Program-made: the position numbers and the translations under genes | The notes under the pieces: model-generated | What the model saw: the letters and a program-made list of their open reading frames with translations, nothing else | Database searches by the model: none | What the model was told of the DNA's origin: nothing | Shown: positions 9,423 to 18,460 of the stretch, piece after piece | How the letters are laid out: each line of letters starts with the position of its first letter | Position numbering within the stretch: the stretch's first letter is position 1 | Assembly (NCBI RefSeq): GCF_001613325.1 | Contig: NZ_BDCD01000012.1 | Coordinates: 25,416-89,415 of the forward strand | Source of the DNA: Nocardia yamanashiensis NBRC 100130 | GTDB lineage: Bacteria > Actinomycetota > Actinomycetes > Mycobacteriales > Mycobacteriaceae | DNA: 64,000 nt | Direction: 5' to 3'

Positions 9423-9937
9423 GACAAGACCTCCGTCGTCCCCATCGAAGATCCGTTGACGTCCTGCGGGAACCCGGCCACCGCGGGCTTGCGCATGGTG
9501 TACGCGTCCGCGCCGCTGGGCTGGTAGTAGTTCTTGCGCAGCCCGATGATGTGGAAGCCGTGCTTCTCGTACAGCGCGATGGCGGCCGCGTTGTCGGTGC
9601 GGACCTCCAGGAACACCGGCCCGCCGCGCTTCCCGGCCTCGGCCAGCAGCGCCTGCAGCAACAGGGTGCCGATACCGCCGCGATGCAGATCCGGATCCAC
9701 CCCGATGGTGTGGATCTCCGCCTCCGGATGCTCCGGATCGCCCAGCAGCGCGATACCCGCGTACCCGAGCATGCGATTGTCCTGGTCCCGCGCGGTGATA
9801 TAGCGATTGTGCGGTCCGGCCAGCTCCGACAGGAACGAAACCTCGTGCCAGGGATCGTCTTCCGGGAAGAGCACCTGTTCGAGCTGCGCGCAGCGAGTCA
9901 CGTCGGACGGCCGCATCGGTTCGATGCGGAGGGTCAT
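9419..9937 (-). CDS. rimI: Ribosomal-protein alanine N-acetyltransferase RimI (GNAT)
   Basis: A 172-residue GNAT acetyltransferase. It starts [16 protein letters not shown] and has the acetyl-CoA pyrophosphate-binding motif [16 protein letters not shown] and the [13 protein letters not shown] segment. RimI acetylates the N-terminus of ribosomal protein S18, and in actinobacteria probably other proteins. ATG 9937 overlaps the tsaB stop (ATGA), and its stop overlaps the tsaD GTG, so the three genes are translationally coupled. Confidence 0.93.
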   Translation of the reverse strand: MTLRIEPMRPSDVTRCAQLEQVLFPEDDPWHEVSFLSELAGPHNRYITARDQDNRMLGYAGIALLGDPEHPEAEIHTIGVDPDLHRGGIGTLLLQALLAEAGKRGGPVFLEVRTDNAAAIALYEKHGFHIIGLRKNYYQPSGADAYTMRKPAVAGFPQDVNGSSMGTTEVLS

Positions 9938-10629
9938 CGGCCCACCTGCGCGTAACTCTTCTCCACGGCGTCCGGGCGGCGCAGATACAGCGGCACCAGC
10001 GGCTCCGGCGGGGTGCCGGCCAGCAGCTCGCGGGCGGCGCACCGCACCAGCCCGGCCGGGGACGGCGTCTCGACCGGCAGCACCGGCAGATCGAAATAGT
10101 CGACATGCGAAGCGGATCCGGCGATCAGGTTGGCGGTGCCCTGATCCAGATCGGCGGGCTTGCTCACCTCGGGGCCCTCGACCCGGCCCTCGGCGCGATA
10201 GCGCGCCCAGTACACCTCGCGCCGGCGGGCGTCGGTGACGACCAGCAGCTCGATCGGTTCGTCCTGCGCGCGGCCCGCGATATAGGTCTCGGTATCGGCG
10301 GCGATGGCGTCCAGGCTGCACACGCCGTACACCGGCACGCCGAGCGCGTCACCGAACGCGGCGGCGGTGGCCATGCCGACCCGCAGACCCGTGAACGGTC
10401 CCGGCCCGATCCCGGCGACCACGGCGTCGATGTCCGCGCGGGAACGCCCCGACTCGGCCAGGCAGGCCAGGATCTGCGGGGTCAGCACCTCGTTGTGCGC
10501 GCGAGCGTCCACGGTCACTTTCGTGATGACCGTGGTGATTCGAGGAGTCGTCCCGGGGTCCGCCGGTTCCAGTTCCACCAGTCCCGCCGTGACAGCGGGC
10601 GTCGCGGTGTCGACAGCCAATATCAACAT
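9934..10629 (-). CDS. tsaB: t6A synthesis scaffold protein TsaB
   Basis: 231 residues of the ASKHA fold without its own catalytic centre, partner of TsaD and TsaE in t6A37 formation. Typical features are [12 protein letters not shown] at the N-terminus, [10 protein letters not shown] and the [17 protein letters not shown] loop. It is first in the coupled tsaB-rimI-tsaD unit. The upstream 187 bases separating it from tsaE hold no gene; a promoter could be there. Confidence 0.95.
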   Translation of the reverse strand: MLILAVDTATPAVTAGLVELEPADPGTTPRITTVITKVTVDARAHNEVLTPQILACLAESGRSRADIDAVVAGIGPGPFTGLRVGMATAAAFGDALGVPVYGVCSLDAIAADTETYIAGRAQDEPIELLVVTDARRREVYWARYRAEGRVEGPEVSKPADLDQGTANLIAGSASHVDYFDLPVLPVETPSPAGLVRCAARELLAGTPPEPLVPLYLRRPDAVEKSYAQVGR

Positions 10630-10816
10630 GATTCCCTCAACAATACCGTTCCGCCTCTCCGCGACTTCAGCGCCCAGCAGAGAGCCGTAGCTGGGATTTG
10701 CACGCGTGCCGGCGGTTGCGTGCCGAGACTATTTTGGGCGTGCCCGGGGAGTTACCCCGATTCTTGCGAAATCAGTTGTCGCGTTTCGGGTAAAGGGCGT
10801 GGGACTGTTCTATGGC

Positions 10817-11275
10817 TCAGCCTGCGGCTGCTACCCATTCCCATTCGACTGTGCGGATATCGGATTCGGGTTCGCGGCGGAGTTGGACTCGCAGATGGCG
10901 GTCGGTCAGGTGTTCTGCGACACCCAAGCCCCATTCGACCACCACTACGGCGTGGTCCAGGTCGGTGTCCAAATCGAGGGCGTCGAGTTCGTCGAGGTCG
11001 CCGCCCAGCCGGTAGGCGTCCACGTGGACGAGGCCGACCGCACCGGGATGCGGGCCGGGCCGGTGCTGGCGGGCGATGATGAAAGTCGGTGAGCTGACTC
11101 GGCCTTCGACGCCGAGTCCGGCGGCGATGCCGCGGGTCAGGGCGGTTTTGCCGGCGCCGAGGGGGCCGTCGAGGATGATCAGGTCGCCGGCTTGCAGGTG
11201 GGCGGCGAGTTCGCGGCCGAGGGCTTCGGTGTCCTCGACGGTGGCCAGCAGGCGGTGACCGCGGGCGTCGATCAT
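10817..11275 (-). CDS. tsaE: t6A synthesis ATPase TsaE
   Basis: A 152-residue P-loop ATPase that drives the TsaBDE cycle. Walker A is GPLGAGKTALTRG, followed by SSPTFIIARQH and the DAYRLGGDLDELDALDLD block, then VVEWG. ATG 11275 overlaps the alr stop (ATGA), which fixes the start; the open frame extends further upstream inside alr but that part is a shadow. This matches M. tuberculosis Rv3422c. Confidence 0.95.
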   Translation of the reverse strand: MIDARGHRLLATVEDTEALGRELAAHLQAGDLIILDGPLGAGKTALTRGIAAGLGVEGRVSSPTFIIARQHRPGPHPGAVGLVHVDAYRLGGDLDELDALDLDTDLDHAVVVVEWGLGVAEHLTDRHLRVQLRREPESDIRTVEWEWVAAAG

Positions 11276-12408
11276 CGGGTGCCGCCGATGTGGGTGCGCA
11301 GGACGCGGCCGCGGGGAGCGCAGACCACTTCGTAGTTGATGGTGCCGAGGGCGGTGGCCCATTCGTCGGCGTGCGGCTGGTGGGGTTCGGCGCCGAACAG
11401 GACGGCGGTATCGCCGGCGGTGATCCCGGCCGGGTTGTCGCCCAGGTCCACGACCAGCTGGTCCATGCAGATGCGGCCCACATTGGGATATCGCTCACCA
11501 CCGATCTCGACGGTGATGCGGCCGCTGAGCGGACGCGGGACGCCGTCGGCGTAACCAGCGGGAATCAGGGCGACGGTGGTGTCGCGGTCGGCGTGCCAGC
11601 GGTGGCCGTAGGAGACGCCCTCACCGGCGGCGACCTGCTTCACCAGGGCGATGCGGGCGCGGAAGGTCATGGCGGGGCGCAGGCCGAAATCGGATATTTC
11701 CGGCATCGGCGACAGGCCGTAGATGGCGATGCCGGGGCGGATCATGTCGAAGGCCAGGTCCGGGCGGGTCAGTGCCGCAGCCGAATTCGACAGGTGCACC
11801 AGTTCCGGCGGCAGGCCGTGCGCTTCGGCGGCGGCGATGTATTCGAGGAACCGGTCGCGCTGCATATCGGTGGCCGGATGCTCGGGCTCGTCGGCGACCG
11901 CGAGATGCGAGAACAGCGCCCGGAATCGCACGGTCTGCTCACCGACCAGCTGCTTGAGGAGTTCCAGCACGCGCGGGAATTCGGTCACCGAGGTGCCGTT
12001 CCGGTTCAGCCCCGTGTCCACCTTCAGCGAAACCGTGGCTTGCCGCCCGAGCCGCCGCGCCGCCTCGGCCACCGCCTCCAGATGCGCCACCGACGACACC
12101 GCGACCTCGATATCGTGCTCGATCGCCGCCCCGAAAACCGCGTCGGATGCATTGAGCCAGCACAGGATCGGCGCGGTGATCCCCGCCTCCCGCAGCGTCA
12201 CCGCCTCCGCGATGGTCGTAACCCCCAGTTCCCGCGCCCCCGCCGCCAGCGCGGCCCGGCCGACCTCCACCGCCCCGTGGTTGTATCCGTCCGCCTTCAC
12301 CACGACCATGACCGCCGCGCTCCCGGCGTGCTCCACCAGAATGCGCACATTGTGGGCGATGGCATCCAGATCGACGAGCGTCTCCAACTGCGGACCGGCG
12401 TTGTTCAC
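11272..12408 (-). CDS. alr: Alanine racemase
   Basis: 378 residues; a PLP enzyme that makes D-alanine for peptidoglycan. The PLP lysine is K38 in VVVKADGYNHG. Other family marks are the LSNSAAAL segment, FDMIRPGIAIYG and the second-domain tyrosine in VSYGHRW. It is coupled to tsaE by a four-base overlap. It is downstream of nnr, but more than 400 repeat-containing bases separate them, so it probably has its own promoter. Confidence 0.97.
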   Translation of the reverse strand: MNNAGPQLETLVDLDAIAHNVRILVEHAGSAAVMVVVKADGYNHGAVEVGRAALAAGARELGVTTIAEAVTLREAGITAPILCWLNASDAVFGAAIEHDIEVAVSSVAHLEAVAEAARRLGRQATVSLKVDTGLNRNGTSVTEFPRVLELLKQLVGEQTVRFRALFSHLAVADEPEHPATDMQRDRFLEYIAAAEAHGLPPELVHLSNSAAALTRPDLAFDMIRPGIAIYGLSPMPEISDFGLRPAMTFRARIALVKQVAAGEGVSYGHRWHADRDTTVALIPAGYADGVPRPLSGRITVEIGGERYPNVGRICMDQLVVDLGDNPAGITAGDTAVLFGAEPHQPHADEWATALGTINYEVVCAPRGRVLRTHIGGTR

Positions 12409-12825
12409 AATCCCGATCCTGCCATCCGCGCCGACGCGATACGGATCACACCCGCTCCGAACCGAACCCTGTTTTCCACGTGACTCCCAGCCACCGGCTC
12501 CGCATTCCCGGATCGAAAGCCGATCCCGAGAGCCTACTGAGCACCGGGCACACCCGAACCCGCAATGGTGAATACCAACGGTTCACACCCGCGCCCGATC
12601 CGTCTCCCCGGCTCGATCGAGCGGAGCACCACCTGCGAGAACACCGAGCGGGCACCGCCTACGGACAACAGCTTCTGGGGGCGGATGGCAGCGGGTGACG
12701 CAGCTCTGGGGCGGATGGCAGCGGGCCGTGCAGCTCTAGGGACGGAAGGCCGGTGGCGCAGCTCTAGGGGCGCATGGCAGCAGGCAGCGCAGCTCTAGGG
12801 ACCGATCGCAGCGGGCGGCGCAGCT
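12409..12825. other. Intergenic region between alr and nnr
   Basis: The first 260 bases next to alr should contain the alr promoter; no boxes are clear enough to call. The second half is a minisatellite (12670-12845) that continues into the end of nnr. M. tuberculosis carries further genes, including gadB, between these two; none is present here. Confidence 0.6.
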
Positions 12826-12845
12826 CTAGGGGCGGACGGCGGCGG
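12670..12845. repeat. Minisatellite of about 30 bp spanning the nnr stop codon
   Basis: The block CAGCTCT followed by AGGGGCGGATGGCAGCGGG-like bases recurs at about 12670, 12701, 12731, 12759, 12790 and 12821, with periods of 28-32 bases. The copy at 12821 contains the nnr stop (CTA on the plus strand). The array appears to have grown by duplication of the last ten or so nnr codons beyond the stop. Confidence 0.85.
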
Positions 12846-14412
12846 GTGGCGCCAGCTCGCGCAATGTGGCGATAGCGGCGCGCACGTGAGCGAGTAATGG
12901 GGAGGCCGAGATCGGGGCGCCGGCCGTGGTGTCGGTGTGGGCGGCCAGGTTGGCGGCGAGGGCGTGCACGCGGGCTGCGGCCGCGGCGGACCAGGCGGGA
13001 TCGCGACCGGCGGCGAGCAACGCGCCGATGATTCCGGAGAGTACGTCCCCGGAACCGGCGGTGGCCGCCCACGAACCGCCCGCCTCGTTGACCAGCACCG
13101 GCCGGCCGGGCGCGGCGACCAGCGTGGCACGCCCTTTCAAAAGCACTGTCACCTGCCAGGATTCGGCCAGTTCACGCACCGCCGTCACCCGGTCGGGGCC
13201 GGGCTCGTGGCCGGTCAGCCGGGCGAACTCGCCCGCGTGCGGCGTGAGCACCGTCGGCGCGGTGCGTGTCTTCAGCACGCTCGGGTCGGCGGCCAGCAAT
13301 GTCAGCCCGTCGGCATCGACGACCACCGGCAGATCCGTGGCGAGGACTTCCATGAGGCGATCGCGCGCTCCGGCGTCAGTACCCGCTCCGGGCCCGAACA
13401 CCCAGGCCTGTACCCGTCCGGTGTCCGAAATACTCGGCGCGGCAATGATTTCCGGATAGTGCGTGAGAACCTCCGCGGCCCCGGTCCCCGCATACCGCAC
13501 CATGCCGGAGGTCGCGGCGACCGCCGCCCCGGTGCACAACACCGCCGCGCCCGGGTACGTCGCGCTTCCCGCGCACACCCCGGTGACCCCCTGCGTGTAC
13601 TTGTCGTCGCCCGCGCCGGGCACGGGCCATTCCGCACCGATCGATTCCGGATCCAGCGCGGCAAGCCCCGCCTCGCCCAGCCGTAATCCGATGGGCACCA
13701 ACTCGATCCGCCCGCAATACGGCACGGCCAGGGCATGCACCGGCTTGTACGCCCCGAACGTCACCGTCACCGCGGCTCGCACCGCGGGCCCCACCACCGC
13801 ACCCGTGTCCGGATCCACCCCGCTCGGCAGATCCACGGCGATGATCGGCGCCCGCACCGCCGCAACGAGTTCCGCCGCCCCGGGCCGCAATGCGCCGCGA
13901 CCGGAAATCCCGACGATCCCGTCGACGACCAGGTCCGCGGCACGGAGCGCCGCCGCCGCGTCACCGCCGGCTGCATCGGTTCCCTGATCAGATATGCCAC
14001 CGAGGTCCCCGGCGGCTATACCACCGAGGTCCCTGGCGGCCGTGCCACCAAGGTCGCCGACGGCGCGAGATCGGGAGTCGCCGCGCCCATCCAGAATTCG
14101 GCCGCCGGTGCGGCGGAGTGCGGCCAGTCCGGCGGGATGGACGCGATCCGGCGACAACAGAATGGCGGTGACGGCCACCCCGCGCCGGCGCAGAAACGAG
14201 CCCGCCCAGAGGGAATCACCACCGTTATCGCCGGAGCCGACAAGCAGGGCGACGCTACGACCCGCTATGCCGCCGGTACGTTCGCGGAGTTCACGCGCGA
14301 CCACCTCGGCCAGTCCGAAAGCGGCACGGCGCATGGGCATTCCGTCCGGGACGCGGGTGAAAAGTTCGGCCTCGGCCGCGCGCACCTCGTCGGCCGTGAA
14401 ATATCCGCGCAC
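12826..14412 (-). CDS. nnr: Bifunctional NAD(P)HX epimerase/dehydratase
   Basis: 528 residues that repair hydrated NAD(P)H. The N-terminal YjeF-type epimerase domain (about 1-215) shows LLVGSGDNGGDSLWAGSFLRRRG and VVDGIVGISGRG. The C-terminal kinase-like dehydratase domain shows YTQGVTGVCAGS, LTPHAGEFARL and the nucleotide motif AATAGSGDVLSGIIGALLA. The start taken is the GTG at 14410-14412, ten bases after GGAGG; longer frames upstream lack a site. A Gly/Asp-rich insert at about residues 115-142 comes from three 24-base repeats. The end of the gene lies in a minisatellite. The M. tuberculosis equivalent is Rv3433c. Confidence 0.94.
   Translation of the reverse strand: MRGYFTADEVRAAEAELFTRVPDGMPMRRAAFGLAEVVARELRERTGGIAGRSVALLVGSGDNGGDSLWAGSFLRRRGVAVTAILLSPDRVHPAGLAALRRTGGRILDGRGDSRSRAVGDLGGTAARDLGGIAAGDLGGISDQGTDAAGGDAAAALRAADLVVDGIVGISGRGALRPGAAELVAAVRAPIIAVDLPSGVDPDTGAVVGPAVRAAVTVTFGAYKPVHALAVPYCGRIELVPIGLRLGEAGLAALDPESIGAEWPVPGAGDDKYTQGVTGVCAGSATYPGAAVLCTGAAVAATSGMVRYAGTGAAEVLTHYPEIIAAPSISDTGRVQAWVFGPGAGTDAGARDRLMEVLATDLPVVVDADGLTLLAADPSVLKTRTAPTVLTPHAGEFARLTGHEPGPDRVTAVRELAESWQVTVLLKGRATLVAAPGRPVLVNEAGGSWAATAGSGDVLSGIIGALLAAGRDPAWSAAAAARVHALAANLAAHTDTTAGAPISASPLLAHVRAAIATLRELAPPAAVRP
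13997..14068. repeat. In-frame 24-bp triplication inside nnr
   Basis: Three consecutive 24-base units begin CCACCGAGGT, CCACCGAGGT and CCACCAAGGT. On the coding strand they give three eight-residue units of the form DLGGxxAx. They lie in a loop of the epimerase domain, where length change should be tolerated. Confidence 0.85.
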
Positions 14413-14426
14413 TGTCGGCTCGCCTC

Positions 14427-14831
14427 CTATTTGCGGTCGGTCAAGCGGACCACGAAACGCAGCCCGGACCAGATGTCGTCGATGGCGATCCCCTTGTTGT
14501 CGACCAGCCCGGACGCCAAACCGTATTGCTGGACGATGCTCTCGCTGAGATCGGTGGGAACCCCGCTGGCCTTCTTGGGCCAAGCCAGCCAGAGCCCGCC
14601 CGCCTGGGTCATCCGTTCGCGCCAGGCGTCGAAGCCGCGCACCAGGGCGGCGCGATCAGGGCAGAAGCCGACGATCACTTCGTAACTGCCGTGACCGGCC
14701 CGGCGGTGCACGTCGACGCCGTCGGGCAGCGGCTCCAACTCGAAGCCCGGCGGCGTATTCGCCAGCAGCACTCGATCCCCCGCCTTGATGCCGAGTTTGC
14801 GAGGTAGCGGCGTGCCCGAGTAACCGGCCAT
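14427..14831 (-). CDS. DUF3052 family protein
   Basis: 134 residues from ATG 14831. Features are GYSGTPLPRKLGIKAGDRV, a WLAWPKKASG motif and DNKGIAIDDIWSGLRFVVR near the end. These are the marks of the actinobacterial DUF3052 family, whose function is not established. It lies 14 bases upstream of nnr on the same strand and probably shares a transcript. The upstream ribosome site is weak (GGCGGG next to the ATG), so the start is likely but not certain. Confidence 0.8.
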   Translation of the reverse strand: MAGYSGTPLPRKLGIKAGDRVLLANTPPGFELEPLPDGVDVHRRAGHGSYEVIVGFCPDRAALVRGFDAWRERMTQAGGLWLAWPKKASGVPTDLSESIVQQYGLASGLVDNKGIAIDDIWSGLRFVVRLTDRK

Positions 14832-15158
14832 CCCGCCACGATATCCGCCGGGCATCCGGCATCGGCGGACCGTCGGCCAGAATCCGGGCACCGGACCCGG
14901 ATGCGTACGCCGACGCGGTGCGATTCCGCTGCCGCGGTGAGCACATCGGCTGATAGCGACGGTCCCGCCGAATGCCGTTCCCAGCCCCGCCAGCACAGTG
15001 CGGGCTCATCCGGCCGGTTCGACCGGTGCTGCGGGCGCAACCGGGGAACGACGGCGCGGCACTCGCGGACCGCGCCGGTCGATCCGGGACACACCGGCCG
15101 CAGACTGCCGCCGGTGCCCGCGAATGGGCCGCTAACCACGGGGGTTACGCTGGCGGCC
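14832..15158. other. Divergent intergenic region, DUF3052 and cupredoxin genes
   Basis: No gene is supported in these 327 bases; overlapping open frames on both strands lack ribosome sites. The region carries the promoters of two divergent genes. An inverted repeat, TAACC-ACGGG-GGTTA, is at 15133-15147. Confidence 0.55.
15133..15147. promoter_or_regulatory. Inverted repeat before the cupredoxin gene
   Basis: TAACC and GGTTA flank ACGGG and end 11 bases before the ATG. The layout resembles the TACCC-N5-GGGTA site in front of the csoR gene in this window, with one changed base in each arm. A metal-responsive operator is possible but not shown. Confidence 0.3.
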
Positions 15159-15581
15159 ATGCCGATCCGACGCACCTCGCCCGCCCGTGCCCTGTTCCTG
15201 GTGACCTTGGTGGCGGGGGCGTTGGCGGTCGGCGGGTGCGGGTCGGATTCGTCGAAATCGGGGGCGAGTTCGTCCCCGGCGGCGACCAGTGCCACGACCA
15301 CGCCCGCCGGGCCGCGCCCGGCCGCGACCACCACGGTGACTGTCGACGATATGAAGTTCTCGCCCGCGAACCTGACCGTGAAGGTCGGGGACACGGTGCA
15401 GTGGAAGTTCTCCGACAAGGCTCCGCACGCGGTACAGGGGATCGGGGATGCGGCGATGGGCATCAACAGCCCGATCATCCGCACCGGCGAGTGGAGCTAC
15501 ACCTTCACCACGGCGGGCACATTCCGGTACCTGTGCCCGCTGCATCCGGAGATGAAGGGTGTGGTCACCGTCGAGCAGTAG
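15159..15581 (+). CDS. Cupredoxin-domain lipoprotein
   Basis: 140 residues from ATG 15159. A lipoprotein signal ends in the lipobox AVGGC, then a Ser/Ala/Thr-rich linker leads to a plastocyanin-like domain. Type 1 copper ligands are in the right order: His in APHAVQG, then Cys, His and Met in YLCPLHPEM. The protein should sit on the outer face of the membrane and bind copper for electron transfer or copper buffering. It converges on glmS with 24 bases between the stops. It has no operon partner. Confidence 0.9.
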   Translation: MPIRRTSPARALFLVTLVAGALAVGGCGSDSSKSGASSSPAATSATTTPAGPRPAATTTVTVDDMKFSPANLTVKVGDTVQWKFSDKAPHAVQGIGDAAMGINSPIIRTGEWSYTFTTAGTFRYLCPLHPEMKGVVTVEQ

Positions 15582-15605
15582 GCCGAAACAGGTTCGGCCA
15601 CCGCA

Positions 15606-17474
15606 CTATTCGACGGTGACGGACTTGGCCAGATTGCGCGGCTTGTCCACGTCGTACCCGCGCGCCTGCGCCACCTCGGCAGCGAAGATCTGCAGCGGCA
15701 CGGTGGACAGCAGCGGCTGATACAGCGTTGGCGCGGACGGGATCTCGATCAGGTGGTCGGCGAACGGGCGCACCGTGTCGTCGCCCTCCTCGGCGATCAC
15801 GATGGTGCGCGCGCCGCGGGCCTGGATCTCGCGGATATTGCTGAGCAGTTTGGAGTGCAGCACCGCGCGGCCCTTCGGCGAGGGCATGACGATGAACACC
15901 GGCAGCCCGTCCTCGATGAGCGCGATCGGCCCGTGCTTGAGTTCCCCGGCCGCGAACCCCTCGGCGTGCATGTACGCCAATTCCTTGAGCTTCAAAGCCC
16001 CTTCGAGCGCGACCGGGTAGCCGACATGGCGGCCCAGGAACAGCACGGTCGGTTCGTACGCGAACTGCCGCGCGATCTCCCGGATGTGCGGAGCCTGTTC
16101 CAGCACCTGCGACACCAGCCGCGGCATGTCCTCGAGCTCGGCGTACTCGCGCGCCACCTCGTCGGGGTATTTGGTGCCGCGCGCCTGAGCCAGCGCCAAA
16201 CCGACGAGGTAGTTGGCGGTGATCTGCGCGAGGAACGCTTTGGTGGAGGCGACGCCGATCTCCGGGCCGGTGCGGGTGTACAGCACGGCGTCCGATTCGC
16301 GGGGAATCTGCGCGCCATTGGTATTGCAGATGGCCAGCACGCGCGCCTTCTGCTCCTTGGCGTGCCGCACGGCTTCGAGCGTGTCGGCGGTCTCCCCGGA
16401 CTGCGAAATGGCCACCACCAGCGTGGAACGATCCAGTACCGGGTCGCGGTAACGGAATTCGCTGGCCAGCTCCACCTCCACGGGCAGCCGCGTCCAATGC
16501 TCGATGGCGTACTTGGCCAGCAGCCCCGCGTGATACGAACTGCCGCAGGCGACTACGAAGACCTTGTCGACCTCGCGCAGTTCCTGATCGTGCAGGCGCT
16601 GCTCATCGAGAATGATCTTGCCGTCGGCGAAATGCCCGATCAGCGTGTCGGCCACCCCGGCCGGCTGCTCCTCGATCTCCTTGAGCATGAAGTAGTCGTG
16701 GCCGCCCTTCTCGGCGGCGGCCAGATCCCAGTCGATGGTGAACGGCCGGATCCGCACGCCCTCGGTCGCGCCGTGGAAATCGGTGACCGTGTAGCCGTCG
16801 GCGGTGATGACCACGGCCTGGTCCTGGCCGAGTTCGACTGCCTCGCGGGTGTGTTCGATGAAGGCGGTGACATCGGAGGCGATGAACATCTCGCCCTGGC
16901 CGACGCCGACCACGAGCGGGGTGGAGCGGCGGGCGGCGACGATGGTGCCCGGATGGTCGGCGTGCGTGAAGACCAGGGTGAACGCGCCCTCCAGCCGCCG
17001 CACCACCGACAGCGCCGAGGCCACGAAATCGCCCGCGGTGTCGCCGTCGGCGTAGGCGCGGGCGACCAGGTGCACCGCCACCTCGGTATCGGTGTCGGAA
17101 CCCAGTTCCACCCCGGCGGATTCGAGTTCGCGGCGCAAGGGCACGAAATTCTCGATGATGCCGTTGTGCACCACCGCCACCCGTCCGGTGTGGTCGCGGT
17201 GCGGATGGGCATTGCGGTCGGTCGGCGCGCCGTGTGTGGCCCACCGGGTGTGTCCCATGCCGGTCGAGCCGGCGAAGCGGCCCGTCCCCGCTTCGGCGAG
17301 TTCGGCTTCCAGGTTCGCCAGGCGGCCCGCCTTGCGTTCCACGGCGAGTCCGCCGGCGCCGTCGAGCACGGCCACCCCCGCGGAGTCGTAGCCGCGATAT
17401 TCCATGCGGCGCAACGCGTCCACCACTACGCCGAGGGCTTCCCTATACCCCACGTACCCCACGATTCCGCACAT
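15606..17474 (-). CDS. glmS: Glutamine--fructose-6-phosphate aminotransferase (isomerizing)
   Basis: 622 residues, the usual length. It makes glucosamine-6-phosphate, the first committed step to UDP-GlcNAc for peptidoglycan. The N-terminal Ntn glutaminase domain has Cys2 as nucleophile (MCGIVGYVGY) and the GHTRWATHG motif. Two SIS domains follow, with VACGSSYHAG and SQSGETADTLEA in the first. The end is KPRNLAKSVTVE, the typical active-site C-tail with its lysine. GlmM, for the next step, is encoded about 8 kb away in this window. Confidence 0.98.
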   Translation of the reverse strand: MCGIVGYVGYREALGVVVDALRRMEYRGYDSAGVAVLDGAGGLAVERKAGRLANLEAELAEAGTGRFAGSTGMGHTRWATHGAPTDRNAHPHRDHTGRVAVVHNGIIENFVPLRRELESAGVELGSDTDTEVAVHLVARAYADGDTAGDFVASALSVVRRLEGAFTLVFTHADHPGTIVAARRSTPLVVGVGQGEMFIASDVTAFIEHTREAVELGQDQAVVITADGYTVTDFHGATEGVRIRPFTIDWDLAAAEKGGHDYFMLKEIEEQPAGVADTLIGHFADGKIILDEQRLHDQELREVDKVFVVACGSSYHAGLLAKYAIEHWTRLPVEVELASEFRYRDPVLDRSTLVVAISQSGETADTLEAVRHAKEQKARVLAICNTNGAQIPRESDAVLYTRTGPEIGVASTKAFLAQITANYLVGLALAQARGTKYPDEVAREYAELEDMPRLVSQVLEQAPHIREIARQFAYEPTVLFLGRHVGYPVALEGALKLKELAYMHAEGFAAGELKHGPIALIEDGLPVFIVMPSPKGRAVLHSKLLSNIREIQARGARTIVIAEEGDDTVRPFADHLIEIPSAPTLYQPLLSTVPLQIFAAEVAQARGYDVDKPRNLAKSVTVE

Positions 17475-17576
17475 GGGTCACCAGCCTAACCGGGAGGTGC
17501 GGGCCGGCGAATTCGAAGGGGACCGGGACCCGGGCGAAACACCCGAACCTTGCTGCGATCGGATAAGTTCGTCTCC

Positions 17577-18440
17577 GTGTCGGCGTCTGTGAAATCGCTC
17601 CTGAGCACCCTGACAGCCCGCGGCCCCCATGAGGTGCTGCGCGGCAATCTCGGCATCGCCGGGCAGCCGGGGGTGGTCTTCACGCCCACGAAGGGGCTGA
17701 ACCTGCCCGCCGTGGCCTTCGCGCACGGCTGGCTGGCCAGTGCCGCGAACTATCGGCGAACGCTGGAACATCTGGCCTCCTGGGGTTATGTGGCGGCCGC
17801 GCCGGACACCGAACGCGGACCCATTCCGTCGCACCTGAACCTGGCGACCGATCTGCTGACCACGCTCGACATCTGCACCGGGGTGCGGCTGGGCACCGGC
17901 GAGATCAGCGTGCATCCGGACAAATTGACGCTGGCCGGGCACGGCATGGGCGCCGGCGCGGCCGTGATCGCCGCCTCGCAGCGTGAGGTGGCCGCCGTGG
18001 CCGCGCTCTACCCCGCCCCGACCGCCCCCTCCGGCGAGGCGCTCGCACCCGGCATCGACACGCCCGCGCTCATCCTGGGCGGCGGCGAGGACATCGGCTC
18101 GGTCAGCTCGAACGCCGTCCCGCTCGGCGCCGCCTGGGGCGGCCCCGCGGTACTCCGCTCGGTCGACAAGGCCACCCACAACGGCATGGTCGAGGGCCGC
18201 CGCGCCCTGGCCGCGCTCGGCGCCGGCAAGCACGAAGCCAAAACCGAACGCCTCACCCGCGGCCTGCTGGTCGGCTTCCTCAACTACACCGTCCTCGGCG
18301 ACAAGAAGTACAAGCCCTTCGCCGACCCGGAAGCCCTCATCCCGCACACCCAGATCGTCGATCCCGAAGCCGTGGAAGAGGAACCAGAGCAGCCCCAGAA
18401 GCTCCCCGTCCTGCAACTGATCCAGGCCCTCCGCAAGTAA
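17577..18440 (+). CDS. Alpha/beta-hydrolase fold protein lacking the nucleophile serine
   Basis: 287 residues from GTG 17577; a TTG at 17550 is a weaker alternative. The fold is clear: AFAHGWLASAANYRR carries the oxyanion-hole region, and a lid and core follow. The nucleophile elbow, however, reads L-A-G-H-G-M-G-A-G, so G123 stands where the G-x-S-x-G serine belongs. A plausible acid (GGGEDIG) and base (KATHNGMV) remain. The family relatives are dienelactone-hydrolase or PET-hydrolase-like lipases. Without the serine, ester hydrolysis by the usual mechanism is not expected, so this may be a binding protein or a divergent enzyme. It diverges from glmS. Confidence 0.78.
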   Translation: MSASVKSLLSTLTARGPHEVLRGNLGIAGQPGVVFTPTKGLNLPAVAFAHGWLASAANYRRTLEHLASWGYVAAAPDTERGPIPSHLNLATDLLTTLDICTGVRLGTGEISVHPDKLTLAGHGMGAGAAVIAASQREVAAVAALYPAPTAPSGEALAPGIDTPALILGGGEDIGSVSSNAVPLGAAWGGPAVLRSVDKATHNGMVEGRRALAALGAGKHEAKTERLTRGLLVGFLNYTVLGDKKYKPFADPEALIPHTQIVDPEAVEEEPEQPQKLPVLQLIQALRK

Positions 18441-18460
18441 CCCACCCGCACCCTCCCCCA

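Noticed and set aside
9423..10106. Upstream extension of the tsaD frame over rimI and tsaB
   Set aside because: The TsaD N-terminal motif [10 protein letters not shown] and a GGAGG site fix the start near 9422; the extension overlaps two conserved genes in another frame.
12670..12845. CRISPR-like array next to nnr
   Set aside because: Units of about 30 bp are contiguous with variable period and no unique spacers; this is a minisatellite.
15753..17489. 578-codon plus-strand frame opposite glmS
   Set aside because: Antisense shadow of glmS; composition mirrors GC-rich third positions and no family is recognisable.
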